From: Alphaproteobacteria bacterium | GTDB taxonomy: Bacteria > Pseudomonadota > Alphaproteobacteria > Rhizobiales > Xanthobacteraceae | Length of the DNA stretch: 64,000 nt | Reading direction: 5' to 3' | NCBI GenBank assembly: GCA_016869215.1 | Contig: VGEP01000003.1 | Coordinates: 62,001 to 126,000, forward strand | Shown here: one piece after another, positions 53,735 to 62,511 of the stretch | Layout: every line of letters starts with the position of its first letter | Position numbering within the stretch: the stretch's first letter is position 1 | The notes under the pieces: model-generated | Seen by the model: only the letters and a program-made list of their open reading frames with translations | What the model was told of the DNA's origin: nothing | Database searches by the model: none | Program-made: the position numbers and the translations under genes

Positions 53735-54853
53735 TCACGACCCCGGCGATGCCGGACAGGCGCCGGCGCGATGCTGCGGATAGCGTTCGGCGAGATATGG
53801 ACACAACGCCTCCGCCGTCAGCCGCCCCACCGCATCGGCACCCGCAACGGTGAAGTGGACCATGTCGTAGAACATTCTGGAGTCGTCGGGAAGGAGCCGC
53901 GCGAGATCGATCAGCAGGACCTTGTGGTGTTCCGCGGCCATCCGGGTCTCGACGTTATAGAGATCGAGCTCATGCCAGAACATCGGAGCACGCCGGCCCT
54001 CCGCGGGCCGCGCCAGCGACGGCTGCGTCATCAGGACGGGCTCGATGCCGCTGGCCTTGGCCGTCGTGACGATGCGATCCAGCCGCTGGCGATAGCCCGT
54101 CAGACTGTCCTTATGTGCCGCGGCGGCGGCGGCAATTTCGGCATCCGTCGGAATATCCCGGCGGCGCATGGCCTCGACGTCCCCGAACTCATGGGTGACC
54201 TTGAAATTGCGCGCCTGCCAGGCCCGATACACCGCCATCGCCAGCCCGACCACCTCGCTTCGATTTGCGACCGAATAAACGAAGGTTCGCGGGTTCGTCA
54301 GGCTCAGACTGCCGCCGATGTTGCGCAGGTCGGGCACCGCCGCCTCGCGGCGCGCCCGGTCGTTGGTTCCGACCAGAAACAGCGCGACCTTCGGCTTGAG
54401 CTTGACGAGGTAGTCCTCGAGCAGAACGATGTGTCCGAAAGTCGAGTGGCCGTCCAGCCCCGCGTTATTGACCCACAGATCGCGGAATGCGGGACCAAGC
54501 CGCGCCGCAAGGCTGTCGGGCCATGTCTGGCCATCGGACAAGTAGAAGCATTCGGTCGTGCTGCCACCCACCGCGACGATCGAAAGACGCTCCGAGAGGT
54601 CCGAGGGCGGCTCCTGACCGCGCATGCCGAGGCTGTTCTTGGTGTGCGTGAAGGTGCGATCCAGCCCCGGCACGGCTTCGGCGAAGCTGCCGGAATAGAC
54701 CATGTTGATGGGCAGGACGATGCGGTTGCCTTTGACGCGATATTGAAAGGGATTCCAGATTTGAAGAATGAGTTCGATCGCCAGCAGCGCGACCGCGAGC
54801 GAGGCCAGCACCAGGCCGGAATTGACGGCAAACTGTGCGATGCGACTCTTCAT
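53735..54853 (-). CDS. Membrane-anchored SGNH-family hydrolase
   Basis: A 372-residue protein with one N-terminal membrane helix (about residues 8-30) and a periplasmic SGNH domain. Block I is VGGSTTE, with the serine in GGS; block III carries LVGTNDR; the end has FYDMVHFTVAG with D and H in the DxxH arrangement. Such proteins often add or remove acyl groups on glycans next to acyltransferases. It lies 13 bases upstream of the GT2 gene in the same direction, so the two are co-transcribed. The ATG at 54853 begins the membrane helix. Confidence 0.8.
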   Translation of the reverse strand: MKSRIAQFAVNSGLVLASLAVALLAIELILQIWNPFQYRVKGNRIVLPINMVYSGSFAEAVPGLDRTFTHTKNSLGMRGQEPPSDLSERLSIVAVGGSTTECFYLSDGQTWPDSLAARLGPAFRDLWVNNAGLDGHSTFGHIVLLEDYLVKLKPKVALFLVGTNDRARREAAVPDLRNIGGSLSLTNPRTFVYSVANRSEVVGLAMAVYRAWQARNFKVTHEFGDVEAMRRRDIPTDAEIAAAAAAHKDSLTGYRQRLDRIVTTAKASGIEPVLMTQPSLARPAEGRRAPMFWHELDLYNVETRMAAEHHKVLLIDLARLLPDDSRMFYDMVHFTVAGADAVGRLTAEALCPYLAERYPQHRAGACPASPGS

Positions 54854-54945
54854 TGTTTTCCCGTTCGCAACCGCCGGTCCTGCGCAATGCCGGACGCCTG
54901 GTCTATAGTGACTGCGCTGCACCCGGCACCACCGGACCACGATGG

Positions 54946-55803
54946 ATGCGCTTCGAACCTGTCCAGACCGACGACGACCGGCTGAACGCCTACGTAGCGC
55001 TGTTTCGCATCTGCTTCCCGGACGCGCAGCAATACAACCTGCCGTTCCTGCGCTGGATGTATCGCGAGAATCCCGAAGGCCATGCCTTTGGCTTCGACGC
55101 CGTCGCGAACGGCCGGATCGCCGCGCATTTCGTGGGCCTTCCCGCCCGCACGATGACGGCGGGCGCCGAGCGAAGGGCGCTGCTCATTCTCAACGTCGCG
55201 ACCCATCCGGATCACCGCCGCAAGGGCCTGTTCGCGGAACTCGCCAACCGGACGCGCACCGCCGCGGCGCAAGCCGGATTCGATCTGCTGTTCGGCGTCG
55301 CCAACGCGCAGACCATTCCCGGCTACCGCCTCAAGCTCGGCTATCAGGACGTGGGCGGCCTCGATGCGCGCCTGGGGGTCGGCAGGGTGCCACCGATCGA
55401 CTGGCCCGCGGCGCTGGCCGCGGCCCGCTTCTTTCGCGTGTGGACTCCGCAGGCGCTGCAATGGCGGCTGCGCAACCCCGCGAATCCGGTCGACGCCTGG
55501 ACGCTCGGCGATGGCGTCACGGCGTTCGCGGCGGCCACGCACTATCCCGGCATCCGCGCCTACGCAGAGCGCGGCGACGCGGGGCACGTCACGAGCGCGA
55601 CGCAACCGGGGCGGGCGTCGTTCGCACGGGTCTTTGTCGGCGCGGTGCCGACGGGCGCGCGCCGCCCGGGACTGTCGGTCGCAATCCCGCACGCGCTGCG
55701 GCCCTCGCCGCTGCGGCTGATTTTTCTCGACCTGCATCGGCCCGAGTATCGCCTGAACGGCGACGAAGTGTTGTTCTCGTTTCTCGACTTCGACGCCTTC
55801 TAG
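54946..55803 (+). CDS. GNAT-family N-acetyltransferase
   Basis: A 285-residue protein with a GNAT domain in its first 150 residues; the acetyl-CoA loop is seen in LNVATHPDHRRKGLF, matching VxPxxRxxG. The remaining 135 residues form a second domain seen in some acetyltransferases of polysaccharide loci. The acceptor may be an amino sugar, but nothing fixes it. It is not of the left-handed-helix type that completes the WbpD step. The ATG at 54946 was chosen over one four bases earlier that is out of frame. Its stop overlaps the convergent deacetylase gene. Confidence 0.8.
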   Translation: MRFEPVQTDDDRLNAYVALFRICFPDAQQYNLPFLRWMYRENPEGHAFGFDAVANGRIAAHFVGLPARTMTAGAERRALLILNVATHPDHRRKGLFAELANRTRTAAAQAGFDLLFGVANAQTIPGYRLKLGYQDVGGLDARLGVGRVPPIDWPAALAAARFFRVWTPQALQWRLRNPANPVDAWTLGDGVTAFAAATHYPGIRAYAERGDAGHVTSATQPGRASFARVFVGAVPTGARRPGLSVAIPHALRPSPLRLIFLDLHRPEYRLNGDEVLFSFLDFDAF

Positions 55804-56570
55804 GTGGCGCCGGTCGCGTCGAGAAAACGCCCGATCCGCGCGCCAAAGCTTTCGAACGTCCCGCCACGCATGCGCTCGTAGAGAAGCGGCCCCGGATGCG
55901 GCCTTTCGCGCAGGCGCACGGGATCGATGCGCTGCAAATCCTGCGTCCCTCGTATCGCGTAGTGGCTGGCGATGAACGGCATCAGGCCGGTCATCGATTT
56001 CAGCTGGCTGCGATACGTCAGGCACAGACGCAGGTAGCGCACGCGGCGCGACGCCGGGATCGGCGTCGAGTCGACGGGACCGTTCTCGGAAATGGGCGCC
56101 AGCACACGATACGGCCAAAGTTTTCGGCCTCCCGCGGTGTAGAGCGGAAACTGGCGCAGCTTGTCCGCCATGCGCCAGCGCTGCGCCGCGACGACCGCGA
56201 GCGCGCAAGCGGCATCGTGATCCTCATGCCCGCCTTCCCAGGCCGGCACCTGGATCGATTCCATCGCTCCCAGTGCCGCGGCCACTTCGAGCACTCTCGG
56301 CAGAGCATCGCCCAGCTGTTCGGCCAGACCGCCGTCGGGCACCCGGAAGCGGCTGCCGAGAAAATGAATGTCCGCTTCGGCAACGCCAAGCGCCGTGAGG
56401 ACCTTGCGGCTCTCCGCGTCCCGGACCTGCGGATCGGCGCCGGCAAGGCTTCCGTCGGTTAGATAGATACAGACCGGACGGTGGCCCCGCTCCACGGCGC
56501 GCTCCAGAAGATGGAACACGCCGTACTCGTCGTCCTGATGCGGCAGCAGGAAGAGGTGGACCGGCGGCAT
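55800..56570 (-). CDS. PIG-L family deacetylase
   Basis: A 256-residue zinc-dependent deacetylase of the LmbE/PIG-L family, which removes N-acetyl groups from sugars such as GlcNAc. The first metal motif reads PHQDDE, with glutamine for the usual proline (H11, D13, D14), and the second histidine is in GHEDHDAA. The substrate could be a lipid-linked or nucleotide amino sugar. It is 24 bases downstream of the SMR-type flippase gene on the same strand and overlaps the GNAT gene by four bases at its end. Confidence 0.87.
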   Translation of the reverse strand: MPPVHLFLLPHQDDEYGVFHLLERAVERGHRPVCIYLTDGSLAGADPQVRDAESRKVLTALGVAEADIHFLGSRFRVPDGGLAEQLGDALPRVLEVAAALGAMESIQVPAWEGGHEDHDAACALAVVAAQRWRMADKLRQFPLYTAGGRKLWPYRVLAPISENGPVDSTPIPASRRVRYLRLCLTYRSQLKSMTGLMPFIASHYAIRGTQDLQRIDPVRLRERPHPGPLLYERMRGGTFESFGARIGRFLDATGAT

Positions 56571-56594
56571 CTGCCTGCGGCGATCGCCGTCCCC

Positions 56595-56930
56595 TTAAGC
56601 GCGGCCCGCGAGGACAATGCCTGCTACGATCAGCGCGACGCCGAGCAGATAGGACAGCCCGACCTTCTCCCCCAAAATCGCAACCGACGCCGCGGGAACG
56701 AGAATGTAAGTCGCCGCAATAAACGGGTAGGCGCGCGACAGATCGATTTCCCGCAGCAGCATCACCCAGAGAATCGTCACCACGCCATAGAGCGCCACCG
56801 CCGACCAGAACACCGGCGACAGCATAATTTCCACCGCTCCGCCGCGTCCGGCGGCGAGCTTGAACAGGATCTGACCGGACGACATGCCCAGCACGACCGC
56901 GACGGTGAGCCCGATTGCAGACCAGCTCAT
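56595..56930 (-). CDS. SMR/EamA-type small membrane flippase (ArnE/ArnF-like)
   Basis: A 111-residue protein with four membrane helices. It begins MSWSAIGLTVAVVLG and has SGQILFKLA in helix 1 and SRAYPFIAATYILVP in helix 3, a pattern shared by ArnE/ArnF subunits that flip undecaprenyl-phosphate-linked aminoarabinose. One subunit is present, so a homodimer is expected. Its start overlaps the stop of the GT39 gene by four bases (ATGA), so the two are translationally coupled. Confidence 0.85.
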   Translation of the reverse strand: MSWSAIGLTVAVVLGMSSGQILFKLAAGRGGAVEIMLSPVFWSAVALYGVVTILWVMLLREIDLSRAYPFIAATYILVPAASVAILGEKVGLSYLLGVALIVAGIVLAGRA

Positions 56931-58162
56931 GGGCGCCGGCCTCCGACCAGTCTGGCCATACGCCGCAACAGCCAGGCGGCGGGCGCGGCCGCGACGATCA
57001 CAAGGAATGGCTCCATCGGAAACCGATAGCGCAACGATCCGATGGTGACCATGTGCACCGCGGTCAGGAAGCCAATAAATAGCGCGATCGGCACCAACTG
57101 GCGCCAATGTCGGCGCGCGCCGCCGATGGCGCCCGCGACCGCCAGCGCCAGGACCGGCAGGTAGCTTGCCGCCGCAACCGTCGCCATCGCGGAGCCGGAA
57201 TAGTCTGCCGCGTGGGGCCACGGCTTCCAGAGCCGAACGAACTTCAGGCCCGCCAGTTCGGCGAAACGCCGCGGGCTTTCGGCGATAAAGCGCCACGCAG
57301 CATCGCGCAGCAGGCGATCCCGCTCCATCGGGCCTTTGGCTTCGTAGTAGCCCGGCACGTCGATGCTGACGTCGACGCCGCCGCCGTCGCGATTTCCAGG
57401 GTGGTTGCCCGAGTACAGGACCAGTCCGCCGCCCAGATTCAGCCGAACGAATTGGCCGTAGAGCTGATAGTTGTGCCACCACCACGGCGACATCAGCGCG
57501 ACGTAGATCGCAGCAAGCAACCCAAGGTGCCGGAGGGCGCGGCCGACGCTCTGGCGGTGCACGAGCAGCGCGAAACAGAGCACCAGAATCGGCGCGAGCA
57601 GTTCGACCGCGGGACGGGTGAGAATGGCGGCGACCATCGCGACGCTGCCCCAAGAATAATGCGCCCGCTGGTAGCCGTAGAATCCGAGCAGCACCAGCGT
57701 GACGAACAGCGTCTCGGTCAGTCCCACGACGGCGTAGAAGATCGACATCGGATAGACGGCCCAGATCGCCGCGGCGACCAAGCCGGACAGCGCATCCCCG
57801 GTCAGGTCCCGCGCCATGCGCGCGACGCACCAGACGCTCAGCACCGAGAGCGCGACGTCCGCCAGGAGTTGCCCCAAGCCTCCGCCGCCGGACAGGAGCA
57901 CGACGATCGGATAGCCCGGCATCGCCGCGTGATTGGTAATCCTCCCGCTGGCCAGCAGCTCTTCGGCGATCGTGCGGTAGGACAGCACGTCGGGCAGATA
58001 ACCGAGCTTGGACGCGACAACCGGCGCCATCGCCAGCCGGACCGCCGCCGCCGCAATCAGGATCGCCAGAAGCGCACGGCGTTCCAGCGCCGGATCGATT
58101 CGGCCGAGGGCTTCGGCCAAGCTCCGCATCAGCGGCGTTTTCGTGGAGTGCGATACGGTCAT
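56927..58162 (-). CDS. GT39-like (ArnT-type) membrane glycosyltransferase
   Basis: A 411-residue integral membrane enzyme with about ten helices. It carries the acidic loop motif LPDVLSY after helix 1, which is the catalytic site in PMT/ArnT-type GT-C enzymes, and a periplasmic segment near SGNHPGNRDGG. Such enzymes take a sugar from a polyprenyl phosphate carrier and pass it to lipid A, a glycan or a protein on the periplasmic side. It is coupled by overlap to the SMR flippase downstream and the epimerase upstream. Confidence 0.85.
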   Translation of the reverse strand: MTVSHSTKTPLMRSLAEALGRIDPALERRALLAILIAAAAVRLAMAPVVASKLGYLPDVLSYRTIAEELLASGRITNHAAMPGYPIVVLLSGGGGLGQLLADVALSVLSVWCVARMARDLTGDALSGLVAAAIWAVYPMSIFYAVVGLTETLFVTLVLLGFYGYQRAHYSWGSVAMVAAILTRPAVELLAPILVLCFALLVHRQSVGRALRHLGLLAAIYVALMSPWWWHNYQLYGQFVRLNLGGGLVLYSGNHPGNRDGGGVDVSIDVPGYYEAKGPMERDRLLRDAAWRFIAESPRRFAELAGLKFVRLWKPWPHAADYSGSAMATVAAASYLPVLALAVAGAIGGARRHWRQLVPIALFIGFLTAVHMVTIGSLRYRFPMEPFLVIVAAAPAAWLLRRMARLVGGRRP

Positions 58163-59175
58163 GAGCCCTGGTATCGCCGGAACCAGTCGACGAAGCGCTG
58201 GATGCCGACACCGATCGGCGTGTTCGGCCGGAAGCCCACGTCGCGCATCAGGTCGTCCACGTCGGCAAATGTCTCAGGCACGTCACCCGGCTGCATCGGC
58301 AGGAGTTCGCGCCTGGCCTGCTTGCCGAGCGCCTGCTCAATCAACCGCACCACGTCGAGCACTTCGACCGGGTTGTTGTTGCCGATGTTGTAGATGCGCC
58401 AGGGCGCGCTGCTGCTCGCGGGATCGGGTGCGGCGCCCGACCACGACGGCGCGGGCGCGGCCGGCCGGTCGACGAGGCGCACCACCGACTCGACCACGTC
58501 GTCGATGAAGGTGAAGTCGCGCCGCATCTGCCCGTGGTTGAACAGCCTGATCGGCTCGCCTGCAAGAATAGCCTTGGTGAAGATCCACATCGCCATGTCG
58601 GGCCGGCCCCAGGGACCGTAGACAGTGAAGAACCGCAATCCCGTCGCCGGCAGGCCGAACAGATGGGCGTAGGAATGAGCCATCAGTTCGTTGGCCTTCT
58701 TGGTCGCGCCGTAGAGGCTGATCGGGTGATCGACATTGTCCGTGGTACGGAACGGCACGCGGGTGTTGGTGCCATAGACCGACGACGACGAGGCGAAGAG
58801 GAGATGCCGGCAGCCGTTGTGGCGGCAGCCCTCCAGCACATTGGCGAAGCCGGTGAGGTTGGCGTCGATATAGGCCATCGGCTCGATCAGCGAGTAGCGC
58901 ACGCCGGCCTGCGCCGCGAGATGAACGACGTAAGGAAAGCGATGCCGGGCGAACAGCTCCCGCATCCCGTCGCGGTCCTTCAGGTCGAGCCGTGCCGCCG
59001 AGAAGCCCGGCAGCTTCTGCAATTCGGCCAGCCGGGCTTCCTTTATCTTCGGATCGTAATAGGCGTTGAGGTTGTCGAGTCCGACCACCGTGCGCCCGCT
59101 CTCAAGCAGGCGGCGCGCGACGTGAAAGCCGATGAAACCCGCAGCGCCGGTAACGAGGATCGGTGTGTCCGCCAT
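58159..59175 (-). CDS. UDP-glucuronate 4-epimerase-like NAD-dependent epimerase
   Basis: A 338-residue extended SDR enzyme. It has GAAGFIGFHVA for NAD, YGATKKA with Y155 and K159, and the VRYSLIEPMAYIDANLTGF block typical of CapI-type UDP-glucuronate 4-epimerases. It should interconvert UDP-glucuronic and UDP-galacturonic acid, or an N-acetylated uronic acid made by the neighbouring dehydrogenase. The stop overlaps the GT39 start by four bases. The dehydrogenase gene is 33 bases upstream. Confidence 0.92.
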   Translation of the reverse strand: MADTPILVTGAAGFIGFHVARRLLESGRTVVGLDNLNAYYDPKIKEARLAELQKLPGFSAARLDLKDRDGMRELFARHRFPYVVHLAAQAGVRYSLIEPMAYIDANLTGFANVLEGCRHNGCRHLLFASSSSVYGTNTRVPFRTTDNVDHPISLYGATKKANELMAHSYAHLFGLPATGLRFFTVYGPWGRPDMAMWIFTKAILAGEPIRLFNHGQMRRDFTFIDDVVESVVRLVDRPAAPAPSWSGAAPDPASSSAPWRIYNIGNNNPVEVLDVVRLIEQALGKQARRELLPMQPGDVPETFADVDDLMRDVGFRPNTPIGVGIQRFVDWFRRYQGS

Positions 59176-59208
59176 GATGTCCCGTGTGCGATCCCGGTTA
59201 CCGCCTGA

Positions 59209-60495
59209 TCAGAGCCGCCAAAGCTCGACGCCGGAGGGCTTGGCGCGGCGGTCGAGCTTGTGTTTGACGTCGAGCACCACGCCACCGCCGCCGTTGAGCA
59301 GGCCGCGAACCATCGGCCAGCCGCCGCGGATGTAGTCGTCGTGCGCCACCGCGAGGATCACGGCGTCGGCGGGCTTCAACGCCTCGAAATCCGCAAGCTC
59401 GATCCCGTACTCACGCCACGCATCGTCCACATGCGCCAGCGGATCGTGCACCTGCACCGCGACGCCGCCCGCGCGCAGTTCGTTCACGATGTCCGCGACT
59501 TTGGAGTTGCGCGTGTCCGGCACGTTCTCCTTGAACGTCAGGCCGAGCACGGTCACGGTCGGCGCGCGCCTGTCCTTGGCTTCCAGGATGCGCAGGCACT
59601 CCCTGGCGATCCTCCGGCCGACATCGTCGTTAATGCGGCGGCCCGCGAGGATAACCTCGGGACTGTAGCCCGCCCTGATCGCGCGGTGGGTGAGGTAATA
59701 AGGATCGACGCCGATACAGTGTCCGCCAACGAGACCCGGATAGAACTTCAGGAAATTCCATTTGGTCTCGGCCGCGGCCAGCACATCGCCGATGTCAATG
59801 TCCATCTTGCGGAAGATTTCGGACAGTTCGTTCATGAACGCGATGTTGAGGTCGCGCTGCGTGTTCTCGATCACCTTGGCTGCCTCGGCGACCTTGATCG
59901 AAGGCGCGCGATGGATGCCGGCCTTCACCACGGACCCATAGACTGAGGCGACGATATCGAGCGTGCGCTCGTCCTGCGCCGAAACCACCTTGACGATGGT
60001 CTCGAAGCGGTGCGCCTTGTCGCCGGGGTTGATCCGCTCCGGCGAATAGCCGAGGTTGAAATCGCGTCCCGCCTTGAGCCCGGACGCGCGTTCCAAAACC
60101 GGCGCGCAATCTTCCTCGACCGCGCCGGGATAGACCGTCGACTCGTAGACCACAATGTCGCCCGGCTTGAGCGCGCCGCCGACGGTTTTCGACGCAGCAA
60201 GCACCGCGCCGAGGTCGGGACAGCGGTCGTCGTCGATCGGGGTCGGCACGGTGACGATGAAGAAATCGGCTTCCCGCAGATCGTCGGGATCGTGCGAACA
60301 GCGCAGTCCCGGCAGTTCGAGGTCCGCCGTGTCCACCTCGCGGGTGCGGTCGCGGCCGGCGCGAAGCTCGGCGACGCGCCCGGCGTCGATATCGAATCCG
60401 ATCACCGGCGCGCCCGAGCGCGCGAACGCCACGGCGACGGGCAGCCCGACGTAGCCGAGGCCAATGACGGCAATTTTCCTGGAATGAGCGACCAT
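59209..60495 (-). CDS. UDP-N-acetylhexosamine 6-dehydrogenase (TviB/WbpO-like)
   Basis: A 428-residue nucleotide-sugar dehydrogenase that oxidises C6 in two steps with NAD. The Rossmann motif GLGYVGLPVA is followed by YSPERINPGDK, which is characteristic of the TviB/WbpO group acting on UDP-GlcNAc or UDP-GalNAc, and the catalytic C260 in GGHCIGVDP. Both NAD domains are complete (late FKENVPDTRNS). It supplies the uronic acid for the WbpB/WbpE-like pair or for the neighbouring epimerase. 27 bases separate it from the GT4 gene. Confidence 0.93.
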   Translation of the reverse strand: MVAHSRKIAVIGLGYVGLPVAVAFARSGAPVIGFDIDAGRVAELRAGRDRTREVDTADLELPGLRCSHDPDDLREADFFIVTVPTPIDDDRCPDLGAVLAASKTVGGALKPGDIVVYESTVYPGAVEEDCAPVLERASGLKAGRDFNLGYSPERINPGDKAHRFETIVKVVSAQDERTLDIVASVYGSVVKAGIHRAPSIKVAEAAKVIENTQRDLNIAFMNELSEIFRKMDIDIGDVLAAAETKWNFLKFYPGLVGGHCIGVDPYYLTHRAIRAGYSPEVILAGRRINDDVGRRIARECLRILEAKDRRAPTVTVLGLTFKENVPDTRNSKVADIVNELRAGGVAVQVHDPLAHVDDAWREYGIELADFEALKPADAVILAVAHDDYIRGGWPMVRGLLNGGGGVVLDVKHKLDRRAKPSGVELWRL

Positions 60496-60522
60496 GAAGC
60501 TCTGTGCCGAAGCGTTCCGGAC

Positions 60523-61620
60523 TTAGCCGGGCCCGCCCTGCTCCGCAAGCGCCGCGTAGAGGCGCTCATAGGCGTCAACGGCCTTTGCGAGACTGAAATT
60601 CTCGACGATCCGTGTCCGCGCTCGCGCGCCGCGCGCCGCGCGCTCGGCGGGCGTAAGCGCCGCTTCCGCGGCAATCGCCGCCGCAAGCGCCGCGGGATCC
60701 ACGGGCGGCACGACCCGTCCGGAGTCGCCCACGATCCGGCGGGCATCGCCGACGTCGGTCGCGATCGGTACGAGGCCAGCGCCCATGCCTTCGGCAATCG
60801 CGTTGGAGAAGCCTTCGCCGAAGGCCGACGTCGAGATCACAATATCGCCCATGGCGAGCAGCCGCGCGACGTCGTGCCGAAGCCCCATGGCGCGCACGTT
60901 CGGAGGCGTCCGCAGGCTGCCGGTGCGGCCGCCGACCATGACGCCGACGACGCCCGAAGTCGCGGCCATGGCCGCGAGAAACGTCGCATGATCCTTCATC
61001 GGATCGACGCGCGCCACATGGATGACAACGACTGCATCCTGCGGAATGCCGAGTTCCGTGCGCAACGCCTGCCGTGCAGCCGGATCGGGCGCGAAGCGAT
61101 CGACGTCGATGCCGTTCGCGATCACGAGCGAACGCCGCGGTCGAAAGCCCCGGCTTGCGTGAAACTCCGCGCCCGCCTCCGAGTTGGCGATCACGACCTC
61201 GGGCCAGGCGGAGAGCGCCGCGCCGCACCGGATGACGCGGCCGTATCGGGCGGCGTCCATGTTGGAGGCGCGCAGATTCCAGAGCAGGTGGCGGCCGGCC
61301 CGGCCGGGCGCAAACCGATGCGCCAGCGCCGCCGCCAGGTTGCCGTGATACATCCAGCCCTGGACGATCTGCGGCCGAAGCCGGCGCAGCACACCCGTCA
61401 GGCGCGCGACGGCGGCCGGCGCCTGGAGCGTGGACGCCACATTCAACGCCGTAAGACCCACACCGGCATCGCGCAACTCGCTTCCGTGAACGCCTTCGTC
61501 GCCGATGCTGACCACATGTTGCGGCATGCCCCGTTGCTGAAGCGCGCGCGCCAGATTGGCGAGGCTCGACTCGGCGCCGCCCGCGCCGAGGCCCGAGATC
61601 ACATGCAGGACCGCCGTCAC
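60523..61620 (-). CDS. Glycosyltransferase family 4
   Basis: A 365-residue GT-B enzyme. The first domain starts VISGLGAGGAESSL, and the second has HVARVDPMKDH and the EX7E motif in GEGFSNAIAEGMG, which binds the nucleotide sugar. It is a cytoplasmic enzyme acting at the inner membrane. The start is taken as the GTG at 61620, since it overlaps the methyltransferase stop as GTGA and begins the family sequence; the frame stays open 22 codons further up within the other gene. Donor and acceptor unknown. Confidence 0.9.
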   Translation of the reverse strand: MTAVLHVISGLGAGGAESSLANLARALQQRGMPQHVVSIGDEGVHGSELRDAGVGLTALNVASTLQAPAAVARLTGVLRRLRPQIVQGWMYHGNLAAALAHRFAPGRAGRHLLWNLRASNMDAARYGRVIRCGAALSAWPEVVIANSEAGAEFHASRGFRPRRSLVIANGIDVDRFAPDPAARQALRTELGIPQDAVVVIHVARVDPMKDHATFLAAMAATSGVVGVMVGGRTGSLRTPPNVRAMGLRHDVARLLAMGDIVISTSAFGEGFSNAIAEGMGAGLVPIATDVGDARRIVGDSGRVVPPVDPAALAAAIAAEAALTPAERAARGARARTRIVENFSLAKAVDAYERLYAALAEQGGPG

Positions 61621-62495
61621 GACGGCGGCCCGGCGACCAGCGCGAGCTGCGTGAACAGCCCGGTATCGTCGTAGCGCTCGCGCCACCAGGGATGGATTGC
61701 GCCGCGATACGTCGCCTTGGCGTCGCGTGAGGCGATCGCGCGTGCCGCGATGCCGCGGCTTTCGAACAGCTTTGCGACATCCGGCATCCGCAGCAGGTTG
61801 ATCGCCTTGCCGCGCCCCGCGATGTAGTCCTCCGGCGGCTGCTCGTAGAGACCGTCGAACGGATTGCCGGTCGGATAATGATTGCCGAAATCCACCAGGT
61901 GAAGGAACCGGGTCGCGGGGCCCTGAATAGCTTTGAGTTTGTCGACCGTGGCCTCAAGCGGGAATACATGCTCCAGGCAGGACTGCGACAGCACGACATC
62001 GATCGGCCCCTCGATCGCGGCGCGCTCGAATCCCGCGCGATGGATCGCCATCCGTTCCGCCAGCGCAGCCACGAACGCATCGAAATCCATGCGCGGGCCG
62101 TACAGCGCGGTGAGATCGGCGTGGAACGTCCGCAGATAGGTGTCGCGGACCCGAACGCTGGAGAACAGCTCCGCGTCCCACTCCGGTTCGGCGCTCTGGA
62201 ACGTGGCCGCGCCGCAGAAAATCGCAAGCGGTCCGAACCCGCCGAGCGGCCCGCAGCCGATCTCGACCACACGCCGCCCCTCGAAGTTAAGCGGTTCCCA
62301 GGGCATGTGGCAGCGGACGACGGCCTCCTGCCGCAGCAACAGCTCGGCAAAGCGGATGCCGCGGCCGTGCTTGCCCGAGGACAGCAGTTCGTCCGCAGTC
62401 CACGCTGGACCGTTGCGCAGCAGCGGCAGCCTGCGGCGAACGAGCCGCCAGGTTTCCAGCGGCGTCAGCGTCAGGAGGTATGACAGGCGCGGCAT
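61617..62495 (-). CDS. Class I SAM-dependent methyltransferase
   Basis: A 292-residue protein with the SAM-binding motif VVEIGCGPLGGFG at about residues 76-88 and the post-motif QSCLEHVFPLE, where DxxxSxxxLEH fits the sugar and lipid methyltransferase group. It may methylate a sugar in the glycan. The N-terminus of about 60 residues is specific to this subgroup. The start lies in a 14-base tandem duplication (62484-62511), and a second CAT in the upstream copy is out of frame. Coupled by overlap to the GT4 gene. Confidence 0.82.
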   Translation of the reverse strand: MPRLSYLLTLTPLETWRLVRRRLPLLRNGPAWTADELLSSGKHGRGIRFAELLLRQEAVVRCHMPWEPLNFEGRRVVEIGCGPLGGFGPLAIFCGAATFQSAEPEWDAELFSSVRVRDTYLRTFHADLTALYGPRMDFDAFVAALAERMAIHRAGFERAAIEGPIDVVLSQSCLEHVFPLEATVDKLKAIQGPATRFLHLVDFGNHYPTGNPFDGLYEQPPEDYIAGRGKAINLLRMPDVAKLFESRGIAARAIASRDAKATYRGAIHPWWRERYDDTGLFTQLALVAGPPS

Positions 62496-62511
62496 GTCAG
62501 GCGCGGCATGT
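62484..62511. repeat. 14-bp tandem duplication across two gene ends
   Basis: CAGGCGCGGCATGT occurs twice in direct succession at 62484-62497 and 62498-62511. The duplication spans the methyltransferase start codon and reaches the stop codon of the upstream glycosyltransferase, and so gives a second, out-of-frame start triplet in the 15-base gap. Confidence 0.85.
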
